A stretch of DNA of 59,134 nucleotides from Pseudomonas sp. MWU15-20650 (GTDB lineage Bacteria > Pseudomonadota > Gammaproteobacteria > Pseudomonadales > Pseudomonadaceae), in assembly GCF_023242475.1 (NCBI RefSeq), contig NZ_JALJFG010000041.1, positions 1-59,134 of the forward strand. Reading direction: 5' to 3'. Positions 42,324-51,585 of the stretch are shown piece by piece (the stretch's first letter is position 1; each line of letters begins with the position of its first letter). The notes beneath the pieces were generated by a model, which saw nothing but the letters and a program-made list of their open reading frames with translations, ran no database searches and had not been told where the DNA came from. Position numbers and translations under genes: made by a program.

Positions 42324-42353
42324 AAGGCGCATCCTCGGATGCGCCTTTCTTCT
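42324..42353 (+). terminator. Rho-independent terminator after the tRNA-like relic
   Basis: Perfect 11-bp stem AAGGCGCATCC/GGATGCGCCTT with loop TC, then TCTTCT. It probably terminates the hupB transcript. Confidence 0.85.
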
Positions 42354-42418
42354 ATCCGGACTCTACCCACGCTCCACGGTTGCCTAATTTTTGAAGTTCA
42401 ACCGTTTCTGGGGGACGC

Positions 42419-44293
42419 ATGCTGCAGAATATCAGGGACAATTCACAAGGCTGGATTGCCAAGACCATTATCGGGATCATCGTCGCATTGATGGCGTTCA
42501 CCGGTATCGAGGCTATTTTCCAGGCTTCGACCAACAACAAGCAGGACGTGGCCAAGGTCAACGGTGAAGAAATCACCCAGACTGAATTGAGCCAGGCTGT
42601 CGACATGCAACGTCGCCAGTTGATGCAACAGCTGGGCAAGGATTTCGATGCCTCCCTGCTGGACGAAAAATTGCTGCGCGACGCGGCCCTCAAGGGCCTG
42701 ATCGATCGCAAGCTGCTGCTGCAAGGCGCTGCTAACTCCAAGTTCGGTTTCTCGGAAGCGGCATTGGACCAGGTGATCCTGCAGACGCCGGAATTCCAGG
42801 TGGACGGCAAGTTCAGTGCCGAACGCTTTGACCAGGTGATCCGTCAGTTGGGCTACAGCCGCCTGCAGTTCCGTCAGATGCTGACCCAGGAAATGCTGAT
42901 CGGCCAGGTTCGCGCAGGCATCGCCGGCAGTGGTTTCGTGACCGACGCCGAGGTGCTGGCATTCGCCCGTCTGGAAAAACAGACCCGCGATTTTGCCACC
43001 GTCAACATCAAGGCTGACCCCGCGGCGGTGAAACTCACCGACGATGAGGTCAAGGCTTACTACGACCAGCACGCCAAAGAGTTCATGACCCCAGACCAGG
43101 TGGTCATCGACTATCTGGAACTGAAAAAGTCATCCTTCTTTGATCAGGTCACCGTCAAGGACGATGAGCTGCAGGCTGCTTATCAGAAAGAAACCGCCAA
43201 CCTCGCTGAACAGCGTCGTGCCGCGCATATCCTGATTGAAGTCAACGACAAGGTCACCGAGGCGCAAGCCAAGGCCAAGATCGAAGAAATCCAGGCGCGC
43301 CTGGCCAAAGGCGAGAAGTTCGAAGCCCTGGCCAAGGAGTTCTCCCAAGACCCAGGTTCAGCCAACAATGGCGGTGACCTTGGTTTTGCGGGTCCTGGCG
43401 TCTACGACCCGGACTTCGAAACAGCCCTGTACGCGTTGAAGCAGGATCAGGTCTCGGCACCCGTGCGTACCACCTTCGGTTGGCACTTGATCAAGTTGCT
43501 GGGCGTTGAAGCACCCCAAGTGCCTTCGTTCGCCAGCCTCAAAGACAAGCTGACTCGCGAGCTCAAGACCCAGCAGGTTGAACAGCGTTTTGTCGAAGCG
43601 ACCAAGCAATTGGAAGATGCGGCATTCGAAGCCTCCGACCTGGCCCAGCCAGCTTCCGACCTGAAACTGACCGTTCACACCTCCGCGCCGTTTGGCCGTG
43701 ACGGTGGCGAAGGTGTCGCGGCCAACCGCGCCGTGGTCACCGCTGCGTTCAGCCCGGAAGTGCTGGATGAGGGGGCCAACAGCACCGCCATCGAGCTGGA
43801 CCCGGAGACCATCATCGTGCTGCGTGCCAAAGAGCACCTCAAACCTACCCAGCTGCCGCTGGAAAGCGTTGCTGCGGCGATTCGTACCCAGATGACCAAG
43901 GAGCGTGCGAGCGCTGCTGCCAAGGCCCATGCCGACGAGTTGATCGCCAGCCTGCGTGACGGCAAGACTGCGTTGAATCAGCCGATCGATGGTCAGACCT
44001 GGAAGGTTACTGAAGCGGCTACCCGCAATCAGGAAGCCGTTGATCCTGCTGTGCTGCAAGCCTTGTTCCGCATGCCTAAGCCTGCGGCCAAGGACAAGCC
44101 GACCTTCACCACCGTGACCCTGCGTGACGGTAGCCTGATGATCGTACGCTTGAACGGTGTCAATGAAGCCGCTGCCCCTACGGACGAAGAAAAGGCGCAA
44201 TACCGCCGCTTCCTCGCCTCCCGTATTGGCCAGCAAGACTTCGCGGCCTACCGCAAGCAGTTGGAAGCCCAGGCGGACATCAAGAAGTTCTGA
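42419..44293 (+). CDS. ppiD: Periplasmic folding chaperone PpiD (SurA N-terminal/parvulin domains)
   Basis: A 624-residue protein anchored by an N-terminal membrane helix (residues about 13-33, IAKTIIGIIVALMAFTGIEAI) with a large periplasmic part. SurA-like helices precede a parvulin-type PPIase domain at about 262-355 (RAAHILIEVNDK onward, GFAGPGVYDPDFETAL, TTFGWHLIKLLG). GGGGGA precedes the ATG. It helps newly secreted proteins leave SecYEG. Confidence 0.95.
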   Translation: MLQNIRDNSQGWIAKTIIGIIVALMAFTGIEAIFQASTNNKQDVAKVNGEEITQTELSQAVDMQRRQLMQQLGKDFDASLLDEKLLRDAALKGLIDRKLLLQGAANSKFGFSEAALDQVILQTPEFQVDGKFSAERFDQVIRQLGYSRLQFRQMLTQEMLIGQVRAGIAGSGFVTDAEVLAFARLEKQTRDFATVNIKADPAAVKLTDDEVKAYYDQHAKEFMTPDQVVIDYLELKKSSFFDQVTVKDDELQAAYQKETANLAEQRRAAHILIEVNDKVTEAQAKAKIEEIQARLAKGEKFEALAKEFSQDPGSANNGGDLGFAGPGVYDPDFETALYALKQDQVSAPVRTTFGWHLIKLLGVEAPQVPSFASLKDKLTRELKTQQVEQRFVEATKQLEDAAFEASDLAQPASDLKLTVHTSAPFGRDGGEGVAANRAVVTAAFSPEVLDEGANSTAIELDPETIIVLRAKEHLKPTQLPLESVAAAIRTQMTKERASAAAKAHADELIASLRDGKTALNQPIDGQTWKVTEAATRNQEAVDPAVLQALFRMPKPAAKDKPTFTTVTLRDGSLMIVRLNGVNEAAAPTDEEKAQYRRFLASRIGQQDFAAYRKQLEAQADIKKF

Positions 44294-44310
44294 TGTCGGC
44301 TTGAACAAAA

Positions 44311-44344
44311 AGACCCCGGCCTGAGAAGGCCGGGGTCTTTTTTT
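44311..44344 (+). terminator. Rho-independent terminator of ppiD
   Basis: Perfect 11-bp stem AGACCCCGGCC/GGCCGGGGTCT with loop TGAGAA and a T-run. The A-run on the left means it can also serve the convergent nhaA transcript. Confidence 0.95.
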
Positions 44345-44372
44345 GCGCGCGAAAAATTCTGGCCGGCGTGGG

Positions 44373-45716
44373 TTAAGGCTTGTTGCCGGCAAACTTGAGC
44401 TTGCCCCAGGCCAGGCCGATCACCGCTGCCAGCGTCGAAGCCACCAACACGCTCAACTTGGCGGCCGACAACAAGGCTCGGTCGGAGAACGCCAGGGCGG
44501 AGATAAAGATCGACATAGTGAAGCCAATGCCCGCCAGCAGGCCGACCAGGGTAACGCCTGTCCAGGTCACGCCGTCCGGCAGTTTGCAGAGGTTGAGCTT
44601 GACCAGCGTGAGGCTCGCGAGCATGACGCCCAAGGGCTTGCCGAGGACCAGGGCAGCGATGACGCCCATGAATACGCCGTGGGGCAGGGGCTCATCCAGG
44701 TTGAAGCCGTCGAGGCTCACACCGGCATTGGCGAGGGCGAACAGCGGCATGACGCCGAACGCCACCCATGGGTGCAGCGCCGATTGAACGCGCTGCACGG
44801 GCGGCAACATTTCGCGTTGTGCTTCTCGCAGTTGCTTCAAGGGTTTGGCCACGTGCTGCGGGCCTTGGGCGGATTGCGAGAAGCGGTCCATCAATTCGTT
44901 GAATGTGCGTCCGATAGTGTCCAGCGGGCGTTCGGTGGTGGGTTTGGAGCTGACGGGCGTCATCAGGCCGAGGATCACCCCGGCGAGCGTCGGATGCACG
45001 CCCGTCTTGAGCAGGCCAAACCAGACAATCGCCCCTGGCAGCAGGTATATCGCAGCCTTGCTGATGCCCATGCGCTGGAACACCAGCACCAGTGCGAGCC
45101 CGGCAACGGCAATGACCAACCCCATGTAGTCGAGGCTGGCCGTGAAGAAGATGGCAATAATCAGGATCGCCACGATGTCATCGATGATCGCCAAGGCCAG
45201 CAGCAGGACACGTACACCACTGGGAATCGACTTGCCCAGCAGCGCCAGTACGCCTACGGCAAAGGCGATATCGGTCGCGGTGGGTACGGCCCAGCCGCTC
45301 GCGGCGGCGGTGCCATGGTTGAGCAGGGTGTAGATGAGCGCGGGCATCAGCACACCGCCCAGCGCAGCCCCCAGTGGCAGCGTGGCCAACTTCAAGTCGG
45401 CAAGCGCGCCGTCCTTGATCTCCTGGCGGATTTCGGCACCGACCACCAGGAAGAAGATGGTCATCAAGCCGTCATTGACCAGGAAGTGCAGGGAGCGTGA
45501 GACGCTGTAGTCGCCCAACCCCAGGGTGACTGGGGTGTTCCAGAAGTGCTCATAAGTGGCGGCAGCGGGGCTGTTGGCCCAGATCAGAGCAGCGATTGCC
45601 GCCAGCAGCAGGACAATGCCGCTGACAGCTTCGATGTGTGAAAAACGCTCAAGGGCAGACAGCGCGCCCTCAGTCAGACGCTGAGGGCGAGGGATGGCAG
45701 GGTGTTTATCAGGCAC
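44373..45716 (-). CDS. nhaA: Na+/H+ antiporter NhaA
   Basis: A 447-residue inner-membrane antiporter with about 12 predicted membrane segments. The paired ion-binding aspartates appear in LALAIIDDIVAIL, and the assembly helix VPTATDIAFAVGVLALLG is present. I chose the GTG at 45716 because GGAG stands 8 bases before it. The ATG-opened frame from 45791 adds a basic stretch not expected for NhaA. It exchanges Na+ or Li+ for protons at alkaline pH. Confidence 0.93.
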   Translation of the reverse strand: MPDKHPAIPRPQRLTEGALSALERFSHIEAVSGIVLLLAAIAALIWANSPAAATYEHFWNTPVTLGLGDYSVSRSLHFLVNDGLMTIFFLVVGAEIRQEIKDGALADLKLATLPLGAALGGVLMPALIYTLLNHGTAAASGWAVPTATDIAFAVGVLALLGKSIPSGVRVLLLALAIIDDIVAILIIAIFFTASLDYMGLVIAVAGLALVLVFQRMGISKAAIYLLPGAIVWFGLLKTGVHPTLAGVILGLMTPVSSKPTTERPLDTIGRTFNELMDRFSQSAQGPQHVAKPLKQLREAQREMLPPVQRVQSALHPWVAFGVMPLFALANAGVSLDGFNLDEPLPHGVFMGVIAALVLGKPLGVMLASLTLVKLNLCKLPDGVTWTGVTLVGLLAGIGFTMSIFISALAFSDRALLSAAKLSVLVASTLAAVIGLAWGKLKFAGNKP

Positions 45717-45833
45717 GACAAATCTCCATTGGCGGCCCGACCAATGCTTGGCATTTAACCTGCGCCGTGCCTTATGCCGCAACGCACCCAACGCGATGAT
45801 AGGAAGTTGAAGAATAAGTTGTAAACAAACTTG

Positions 45834-47027
45834 TCATCGGATGGGCATCACCCTGCGCAAGGTTGCGCCGAGCGCTAACACCATCAAGCCGGCAACCGCC
45901 CACGGAAACGCCACGACCCCCACACTTTGAAGCAACATGCCGCCAGCCAGCCCCCCGCCCGCGATCCCCAGGTTCCATACGGTGACCAGCATGGATTGGG
46001 CCGCATCGGCCGACTCGCCAGCCGACTTGGCCAGTGCGGTCTGCAACAATGCCGGCAGGCCCCCGAAGGCCAGGCCCCACACCGCCACGCTCGCATAGAT
46101 CACACCTGCCGAATGGATCCAGACGCCAAGCATCAGCGCCGCCACGGCAAACATCACGCAGCTGATGAGGGTCAACAGTCGCAGATGCTGATCAATCAAC
46201 AGGCCCACAAGCCAGATACTCAGCAAGGCCGCCAGGCCGAACACCAACAACACCCGGTCAATGTCGGCACCGATGCCAGCGTGTACCAATAAGGGCGCGA
46301 TATAGGTATAGAGAATGTTATGGGCCAGCACGTAGGTGAAGGTCACCCACAGCACCGGACGAATGCCCGGCAGGGCCAGTACCTGTCGCAGCCCCAGGCG
46401 TTTCTCCGTCGGTTGACCGGCAAAGTCCGGTAATTGCCAGCGAGCCCAGACGAGCAGCACCAGCGTCAGGCCAGTCATGATCGCAAAGCTGGTGCGCCAA
46501 CCGACGACAGTGCCGAGCAGGGTGCCTGCGGGTACGCCCAGGGACAAGGCCAGGGGGGCACCGAGCATGGCGACCGCAATTGCCCGTCCTTGCAGATGAG
46601 GGGCAACCATGCGGCTGGCGTAGCCTGCCAGCAGGGCCCAGAGCAAGCCGGCGAACACCCCGGCCAAAAAGCGCGCGGCCAAGGTCAACCCATAGTGGCT
46701 GGAAAACGCCGTGACGCTGTTGACCAATGCAAAGCCGCCGATAGCGATCAGCAGCAACGGCCGTCGACGCCAGCCACGGGTGAGTAGCGTCAGCGGGATC
46801 GCCGCGAGTAACGAGCCGAGGGCGTAGAGCGTTACCAGTTGGCCGACGAGGGCCTGTGATACCCCCAGCGCTTCGCTCATTTGCGGCAGCAGCCCGGCGG
46901 GCATTGCTTCGGTGAGGATCGTGATAAAACCGGCGCAGGCCAACGCCAGCAACCCGGCCAGAGGCAGGGGCTCAGCCTGGTTGGCCAGGGGAGGTGTCGC
47001 ATCGGCCAGTAAAGGGCTGTCATTCAT
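45834..47027 (-). CDS. MFS transporter (DHA1, sugar-efflux/AraJ-like)
   Basis: A 397-residue inner-membrane protein with about 12 predicted membrane segments. The N-terminal part (ALACAGFITILTEAMPAGLLPQMSEALGVSQALVGQLVTLYALGSLLAAIP) is characteristic of AraJ/SotB-like efflux proteins. It is divergent from the LysR regulator at 47146, which probably controls it. Substrate unknown; the group includes arabinose and drug exporters. Confidence 0.85.
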   Translation of the reverse strand: MNDSPLLADATPPLANQAEPLPLAGLLALACAGFITILTEAMPAGLLPQMSEALGVSQALVGQLVTLYALGSLLAAIPLTLLTRGWRRRPLLLIAIGGFALVNSVTAFSSHYGLTLAARFLAGVFAGLLWALLAGYASRMVAPHLQGRAIAVAMLGAPLALSLGVPAGTLLGTVVGWRTSFAIMTGLTLVLLVWARWQLPDFAGQPTEKRLGLRQVLALPGIRPVLWVTFTYVLAHNILYTYIAPLLVHAGIGADIDRVLLVFGLAALLSIWLVGLLIDQHLRLLTLISCVMFAVAALMLGVWIHSAGVIYASVAVWGLAFGGLPALLQTALAKSAGESADAAQSMLVTVWNLGIAGGGLAGGMLLQSVGVVAFPWAVAGLMVLALGATLRRVMPIR

Positions 47028-47145
47028 GGTGGTCTCTCCTTACAAAGGGCAAGGAGGCAGAGTAGGGGGCTGCGATGCGCGGAAAAACAGGCTAAGGTTC
47101 CGAACTTATCGGACACTGGCGTCCGTAATCGCCGAGGGCGAGATC

Positions 47146-48045
47146 ATGGACAACTTGGGCAGCCTCCCGGTATTTGTGCAGGTGGCGGAAACCCGTAGTT
47201 TTACCGCCGCAGGGCGGGTATTGGGGGTGTCGTCTTCGGCCGTGGGCAAAAGCATTGCGCGCATGGAAGAGCGCCTGGGGGTCAGGCTGTTTCACCGCAG
47301 CACGCGCAGCATCACGCTGACCAGTGAGGGCGCCCTGTTCCTGGAGCGTTCGCGGCGTATCCTCGCAGAAGTCGAAGCGGCCGAGCGGGAACTGACCGAA
47401 GCCAGCGCCATCCCCCGGGGTAAGTTGCGTATCAGCGTGCCGCAGGTGCGCGGTTTGTTGATGCCGGTGATCAGCGATTTTATGCGTGCCTACCCGGAAA
47501 TCGAGTTGGATGTGGATTTTTCCGACCGCATGGTGGATGTGATCGAGGAAGGCTTCGATGCGGTGATTCGTACCGGCAAGCCGGAAGATTCGCGTCTGAT
47601 GGCGCGTCATCTGGGGCATTACCAATTGGTACTTGTCGGCACGCCAGGCTACTTCGATCAACACGGCACCCCTGCGCAGCCCCAGGACCTGAACCACCAT
47701 GCCTGCCTGCGCCACAAGTTCTGCGCCACCGGCAAGCTGGAACCTTGGCCGTTGCGCCACGTACCGGGCGCTCAGGAACCGACGTTGCGCACGCCACTGG
47801 TCACTACTACCATCGAGTCCCTCACTCATGTGGTACATGAGGGACTTGGCATTGCTTGCCTGCCGGATTACATGGTCAATGAAGCCGTACGGAACGGGCA
47901 GTTGCGCCGAGTGCTGGATGACTATCTTGAGCATTGCGGCAGTTTCTGGATGCTGTGGCCCTCCAGTCGCCATGCCTCGGTCAAACTGCGGGTGTTTATC
48001 GATCATATGTGTGCTGGGCTGTTTCCTGTCGGTACGAACCCATAG
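47146..48045 (+). CDS. LysR-family transcriptional regulator
   Basis: A 299-residue regulator. The winged HTH occupies residues 1-60 (VFVQVAETRSFTAAGRVLGVSSSAVGKSIARMEERLGVRLFHRSTR) and the substrate-binding domain the rest. It belongs to the large group exemplified by CrgA/DhcR-like proteins. ATG 47146 gives the normal LysR N terminus; the much longer frame from 46912 overlaps the divergent transporter. The 118-bp gap between the two should hold the T-N11-A operator. Confidence 0.9.
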   Translation: MDNLGSLPVFVQVAETRSFTAAGRVLGVSSSAVGKSIARMEERLGVRLFHRSTRSITLTSEGALFLERSRRILAEVEAAERELTEASAIPRGKLRISVPQVRGLLMPVISDFMRAYPEIELDVDFSDRMVDVIEEGFDAVIRTGKPEDSRLMARHLGHYQLVLVGTPGYFDQHGTPAQPQDLNHHACLRHKFCATGKLEPWPLRHVPGAQEPTLRTPLVTTTIESLTHVVHEGLGIACLPDYMVNEAVRNGQLRRVLDDYLEHCGSFWMLWPSSRHASVKLRVFIDHMCAGLFPVGTNP

Positions 48046-48134
48046 GCTTGTGACGTTTTGCCGACAGGAATGCGCGCGCCAAGGCCTCGTTCTGTTGCAC
48101 AATACCGCCCAGACTGTTTTCCTCAGGATTTTCA

Positions 48135-48929
48135 ATGTCGACATCATTTCACTTACGCAGCCTCGGGTTGGCGCTGGTGCTGGCGGGCGCCGCGGGCTGC
48201 TCGTCACCCAAGACCGCTATTTATGAACATGAGAATTTCGACGACTCCGGTACGTTTTCCCGTGATTATCCGGTCAGCGATATCGCTGCTTGTGAGGCGG
48301 CGCGTCGTGCCCTGTTGAGCCAGGGCTATATCATCACCAGCAGTGACCCGAAGCTGGTAGTCGGTAACAAGAGTTTCCAGCAGACCGGCGAAACCCACAT
48401 GCAGATCAGCTTTAATGTGGTGTGTGCCGCTGACGGCAGGGGCAGCAATCATTCGACGATGTTTGCCAATGCCTTGCAGGATCGCTACGCACTGAAGAAG
48501 GTCAATAACTCCGCGAGCCTGGGGGTGGGCGTGCTGGGGTCGGTGTCGATGCCGATTGGCTCCACCGATGACTCGATGGTGAAGGTGGCGAGCGAGACCG
48601 TCTCGGCGCCGAAGTTCTACGAGCGTTACTTCGCGTTGGTGGATGTGTTCCTGCCGCAGGAAGTGAAGGAAGCGGCGCATATTCCCGAGCAACCCAAGGC
48701 TGAGTTGGGGGTGCCCGAACCCAAGGTTGCACCGGCTGCCGAGAAGGTCGAGGCGCCGAAGGAAGAGCCTGGCGCTTCGCAACCCGTCACGCCCAAACCG
48801 GAGGCCGCGCCCATTGCGCCGCAGGAAGCGCCGGTGGCCACTCCTCCTGTAGTCGCACCACCGGTGACCAACCCTGCGCTGCCGGCCCCCACAGAGGCGA
48901 TCCCGCCGCTGCCAGCCCCTGTACAGTAA
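48135..48929 (+). CDS. DUF2242 lipoprotein with proline/alanine-rich tail
   Basis: A 264-residue lipoprotein (signal ends LAGAAGC, Cys22). The DUF2242-type domain covers residues about 30-175 (IYEHENFDDSGTFSRDYPVSDIAACEAARRALLSQGY). The C-terminal 80 residues are Pro/Ala/Glu/Val-rich and low in complexity, as in wall-spanning lipoproteins. Function unknown. Confidence 0.8.
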   Translation: MSTSFHLRSLGLALVLAGAAGCSSPKTAIYEHENFDDSGTFSRDYPVSDIAACEAARRALLSQGYIITSSDPKLVVGNKSFQQTGETHMQISFNVVCAADGRGSNHSTMFANALQDRYALKKVNNSASLGVGVLGSVSMPIGSTDDSMVKVASETVSAPKFYERYFALVDVFLPQEVKEAAHIPEQPKAELGVPEPKVAPAAEKVEAPKEEPGASQPVTPKPEAAPIAPQEAPVATPPVVAPPVTNPALPAPTEAIPPLPAPVQ

Positions 48930-49108
48930 CGGCGCCGAGGCTCTTTCAGGCAGCGCTGTTAATTCTGCGGCAGGCTGCTACGTTTAATCTGCAAGTGCAG
49001 GAACGTCATGACGCAGACATTTTTTCGTCATGACGGCACTTTAGGCTGGTGATGCAGGTCATTTTAGTGACCGCGTTGGCCAACCGTTAAACCAAGAAGG
49101 AGTCCGCC

Positions 49109-49195
49109 ATGGACGAATACCAGGAAGAGCTGCTGGAGTATCAGGCATTCGAGCTGGATCCACTGGATCCTGCCGACGATGCCACCGAGCTGTAG
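49109..49195 (+). CDS. 28-residue acidic small protein
   Basis: An ATG at 49109 follows AAGAAGGAGTCCGCC, a near-perfect ribosome-binding site, and opens a 28-codon frame ending in TAG at 49193-49195. The peptide is very acidic (MDEYQEELLEYQAFELDPLD then PADDATEL), with no basic residue at all and no membrane segment. It is unlike random DNA of this composition. Function unknown. It lies 8 bp from the end of the convergent AraC gene. Confidence 0.6.
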   Translation: MDEYQEELLEYQAFELDPLDPADDATEL

Positions 49196-49203
49196 GACCG
49201 ACT

Positions 49204-50238
49204 TCAGGCGGAATGCCGCTGGCTGCGGCGAAATTCCCCTGGGGTCTGGTTGTTCCACCGTCTGAACGCCCGCTGGAAAGCTTGTGCAGAGGCAAAACCG
49301 AGCAAATAGGCGATCTCGCCAAACGCCAGCTCCGTGTCGCGAATGTAGGTCATGGCCAGGTCGCGGCGAGTGTCATTCAAGATCGCGCGAAACTGAGTGC
49401 CTTCCTCGGCCAGTTTGCGGCGCAACGTCCAGGTCGGCAGCTTCAAGCGTGCCGCTACTTCTTCCAGGTCGGGTTCGCGGCCGCCATTGAGCATCGGGCC
49501 GAGCAACCGGGTGATGCGCTCGCGCAGGCTGCGGGTGCGGGTCAATTGCTCCAATTCTCTTTCACACAGCTGCAGCAACAGGTGCCAGGTACTTGGGCAG
49601 TGCTGCGGGTTGCGCATGGCCAGGGTGGGTTGGCTGAGGCGCAGTTGATTGGCGTCGGCGCCGAACTGGATCGGACTGTCACCCAGCACAGCGTACTGTT
49701 CGCTGTAGTCTGGCGCTTGGAACTCGATTTCGATGCGCTGTGCCTGCACGGGCTGTTGCGCCAGGCTCGATAGCTGGTGAAGCCACCCGGCGATAATCGA
49801 GTCCACGACAAAGCGGTTGTAGGCGTTGTAGGGGCTGATGGAATAGAACCGCAGCCACGCACCTTCGGCATCTTCATGGAAGCTCGATTGCCCGCGATAG
49901 TTGGCGCCGTATAGCGCTTCAAAGCGCGTCAACGTACGTGCGGCTTCACGCACATTCGGTGCCTGGGCCGCCGTGACACCGGCGAGCCCCGCCTGGCTCA
50001 AGCGACTGAGCTGGCCCATGCGCAGGCCCAGGCTCGGGTCGCCGGTCAGCTGGATGGCCGCATGGCCCAGGCGCATATAGCGCGGGATCGACAAGCGAGC
50101 GCCGGCTTCGGCCAGGCGTGCCGGGTCCAGGCCGTATTGCAGCAGCAGGGGATGTGGGTCCAGGCCATGGCTGTGGACGGCGTCGGCGAGGGTGTGCACG
50201 AAGCCCACCGACAAGTCCCCCAGGCGTACCGGCTTCAC
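49204..50238 (-). CDS. AraC-family transcriptional regulator (OruR/ArgR-like N-terminal domain)
   Basis: A 344-residue regulator. The N-terminal Arabinose_bd-type domain (LLLQYGLDPARLAEAGARLSIPRYMRLGHAAIQLTGDPSLGLRMG) is that of the OruR/CdhR group, and the C-terminal double HTH reads LPTWTLRRKLAEEGTQFRAIL and FGEIAYLLGFASAQAFQRAFRRWNNQTPGEFR. It lies 4 bp downstream of the nitrilase-like gene in the same direction, so it is probably co-transcribed. Target unknown; the divergent fadH-like gene is one candidate. Confidence 0.88.
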   Translation of the reverse strand: MKPVRLGDLSVGFVHTLADAVHSHGLDPHPLLLQYGLDPARLAEAGARLSIPRYMRLGHAAIQLTGDPSLGLRMGQLSRLSQAGLAGVTAAQAPNVREAARTLTRFEALYGANYRGQSSFHEDAEGAWLRFYSISPYNAYNRFVVDSIIAGWLHQLSSLAQQPVQAQRIEIEFQAPDYSEQYAVLGDSPIQFGADANQLRLSQPTLAMRNPQHCPSTWHLLLQLCERELEQLTRTRSLRERITRLLGPMLNGGREPDLEEVAARLKLPTWTLRRKLAEEGTQFRAILNDTRRDLAMTYIRDTELAFGEIAYLLGFASAQAFQRAFRRWNNQTPGEFRRSQRHSA

Positions 50239-50242
50239 GGGG

Positions 50243-51373
50243 TTACAGCCAGATATTCAGCAGGCGCGCGCCATGGGCATCGCCGTCGGCGAATACTTGC
50301 CCATTGCTGCTGAGAAAGCTTTGACCGGCACTGCCCAAATCCCAGAACTGCCCGCGCAAGAACACACTCATGCCCGCTGTGGCTTGGCTCATGGGGGCTT
50401 GGCTGATGAGTGTCAGGCGGTGCCAGGCTTCGCCCTCGCTGGTTTCTTCGGGTTTGAGGCTGACTTCCGAGGGGGTCGACACACTTTTGAAGCCGCGCCA
50501 TGGGCGGCTCCAGGTGTCGCGGCCGGTGATAAAGGCCGGCACCGCGACCAGTTGCGCGCCTTGTTCGTTGAGCTTGCGGTAATTGTCCGGGTACCAGCTG
50601 TCGCTGCCGATCAGGATGCCCAGGCGTCCGGCCGGGGTGTCGACCACGCTGACGACATTCTCGTCTCCGGGCTCGATAAACCCTCGTTCATCGTAGATCG
50701 GGTACAGCTGACGCTGCGGCTGGCCCAACGGCGAACCATCGGCGGCAAATACCAGGCTGGCGTTATACAGCGCGCCATGGCCGACCTGTAGCTGGCCCTG
50801 GCTGACACTCGGGTTGGGCAGGGTGATCGACCCGGCTACGAGGGTCACGCCAAACTCTTTGGCCAGGCCGCCGAACAGCATTTGGTAGTCGCGGGCCATG
50901 GCCGTGGCCTTCATGCGCAGGTAGGCATCGTCCATACGGTTGTCACCGGTGGCGCTGATCCAGGCCCGCATGAACTGCAACGGGTTACTGATCGATAGCC
51001 AGTTCATGGCGTCTTTAAGATGGATGGCCTGGTACAACTCATTTTTCTCGCCACCGAGCATCAGCCAGGTGCCGATATGTTCCGGCAGGACCACGATGGT
51101 CTTGTCGTTGATCAGGCCCTGGTCCCGGGCCTTTTGCAGGTAGGCCGCAAGTTTGAGGTGCAGGCGTTCCAGGCTCTGGTAGTCGGCGGGGAACAGCTCC
51201 GGCTGGATGCCCAGCAAGTTGCCACGGTCGGCCGGTTGGCCTTCATTGACGGCGAGGGTAATGCGCAGGTCCGACAGGTAATGCGCCACGGGGCGCTCCT
51301 GGGTCCAGACCAGATAGGCGGCGATGGCGGCAACCAAGGCCATGGTGACGGTGAACGCTAGAAGTTTACGCAT
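50243..51373 (-). CDS. Membrane-anchored nitrilase-fold protein lacking canonical catalytic residues
   Basis: A 376-residue protein with an N-terminal membrane helix (LLAFTVTMALVAAIAAYLVW) and a carbon-nitrogen hydrolase fold in the rest. E98 (VVLPEHIG) matches the catalytic Glu. The segment LGILIGSDSWYPDNYR aligns with the usual G-I-L-I-C-Y-D-x-x-F-P-E, but Gly256 stands in place of the nucleophilic Cys. The Lys position (YRKxxL) reads PQRQLYP, so the Lys is also missing. It is perhaps a non-enzymatic binding protein. The ATG at 51373 is the start of the hydrophobic helix. Confidence 0.7.
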   Translation of the reverse strand: MRKLLAFTVTMALVAAIAAYLVWTQERPVAHYLSDLRITLAVNEGQPADRGNLLGIQPELFPADYQSLERLHLKLAAYLQKARDQGLINDKTIVVLPEHIGTWLMLGGEKNELYQAIHLKDAMNWLSISNPLQFMRAWISATGDNRMDDAYLRMKATAMARDYQMLFGGLAKEFGVTLVAGSITLPNPSVSQGQLQVGHGALYNASLVFAADGSPLGQPQRQLYPIYDERGFIEPGDENVVSVVDTPAGRLGILIGSDSWYPDNYRKLNEQGAQLVAVPAFITGRDTWSRPWRGFKSVSTPSEVSLKPEETSEGEAWHRLTLISQAPMSQATAGMSVFLRGQFWDLGSAGQSFLSSNGQVFADGDAHGARLLNIWL

Positions 51374-51585
51374 GGGGCAACAGACAACAGACCGGGTGCA
51401 GGGTTCGCGACTAGGGTAGGGCCCATGGCACGGCTTGCCAAGGGGCGCTGTGCATTTGGATCAATAACTTGTCAGTTACAGTCATTGAGCGCCAGGTGAT
51501 CGCCTCTTAGTCTGTGGGACATAAACCGATGCCACGCCGTTCGAGCGTGGCACGTCCCCGTGATGATTCGTTGTGGAGCTTGACC

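Noticed and set aside
46912..47145. Extended N terminus of the LysR protein
   Set aside because: It would overlap the divergent transporter gene and place 78 unrelated residues before a standard LysR start.
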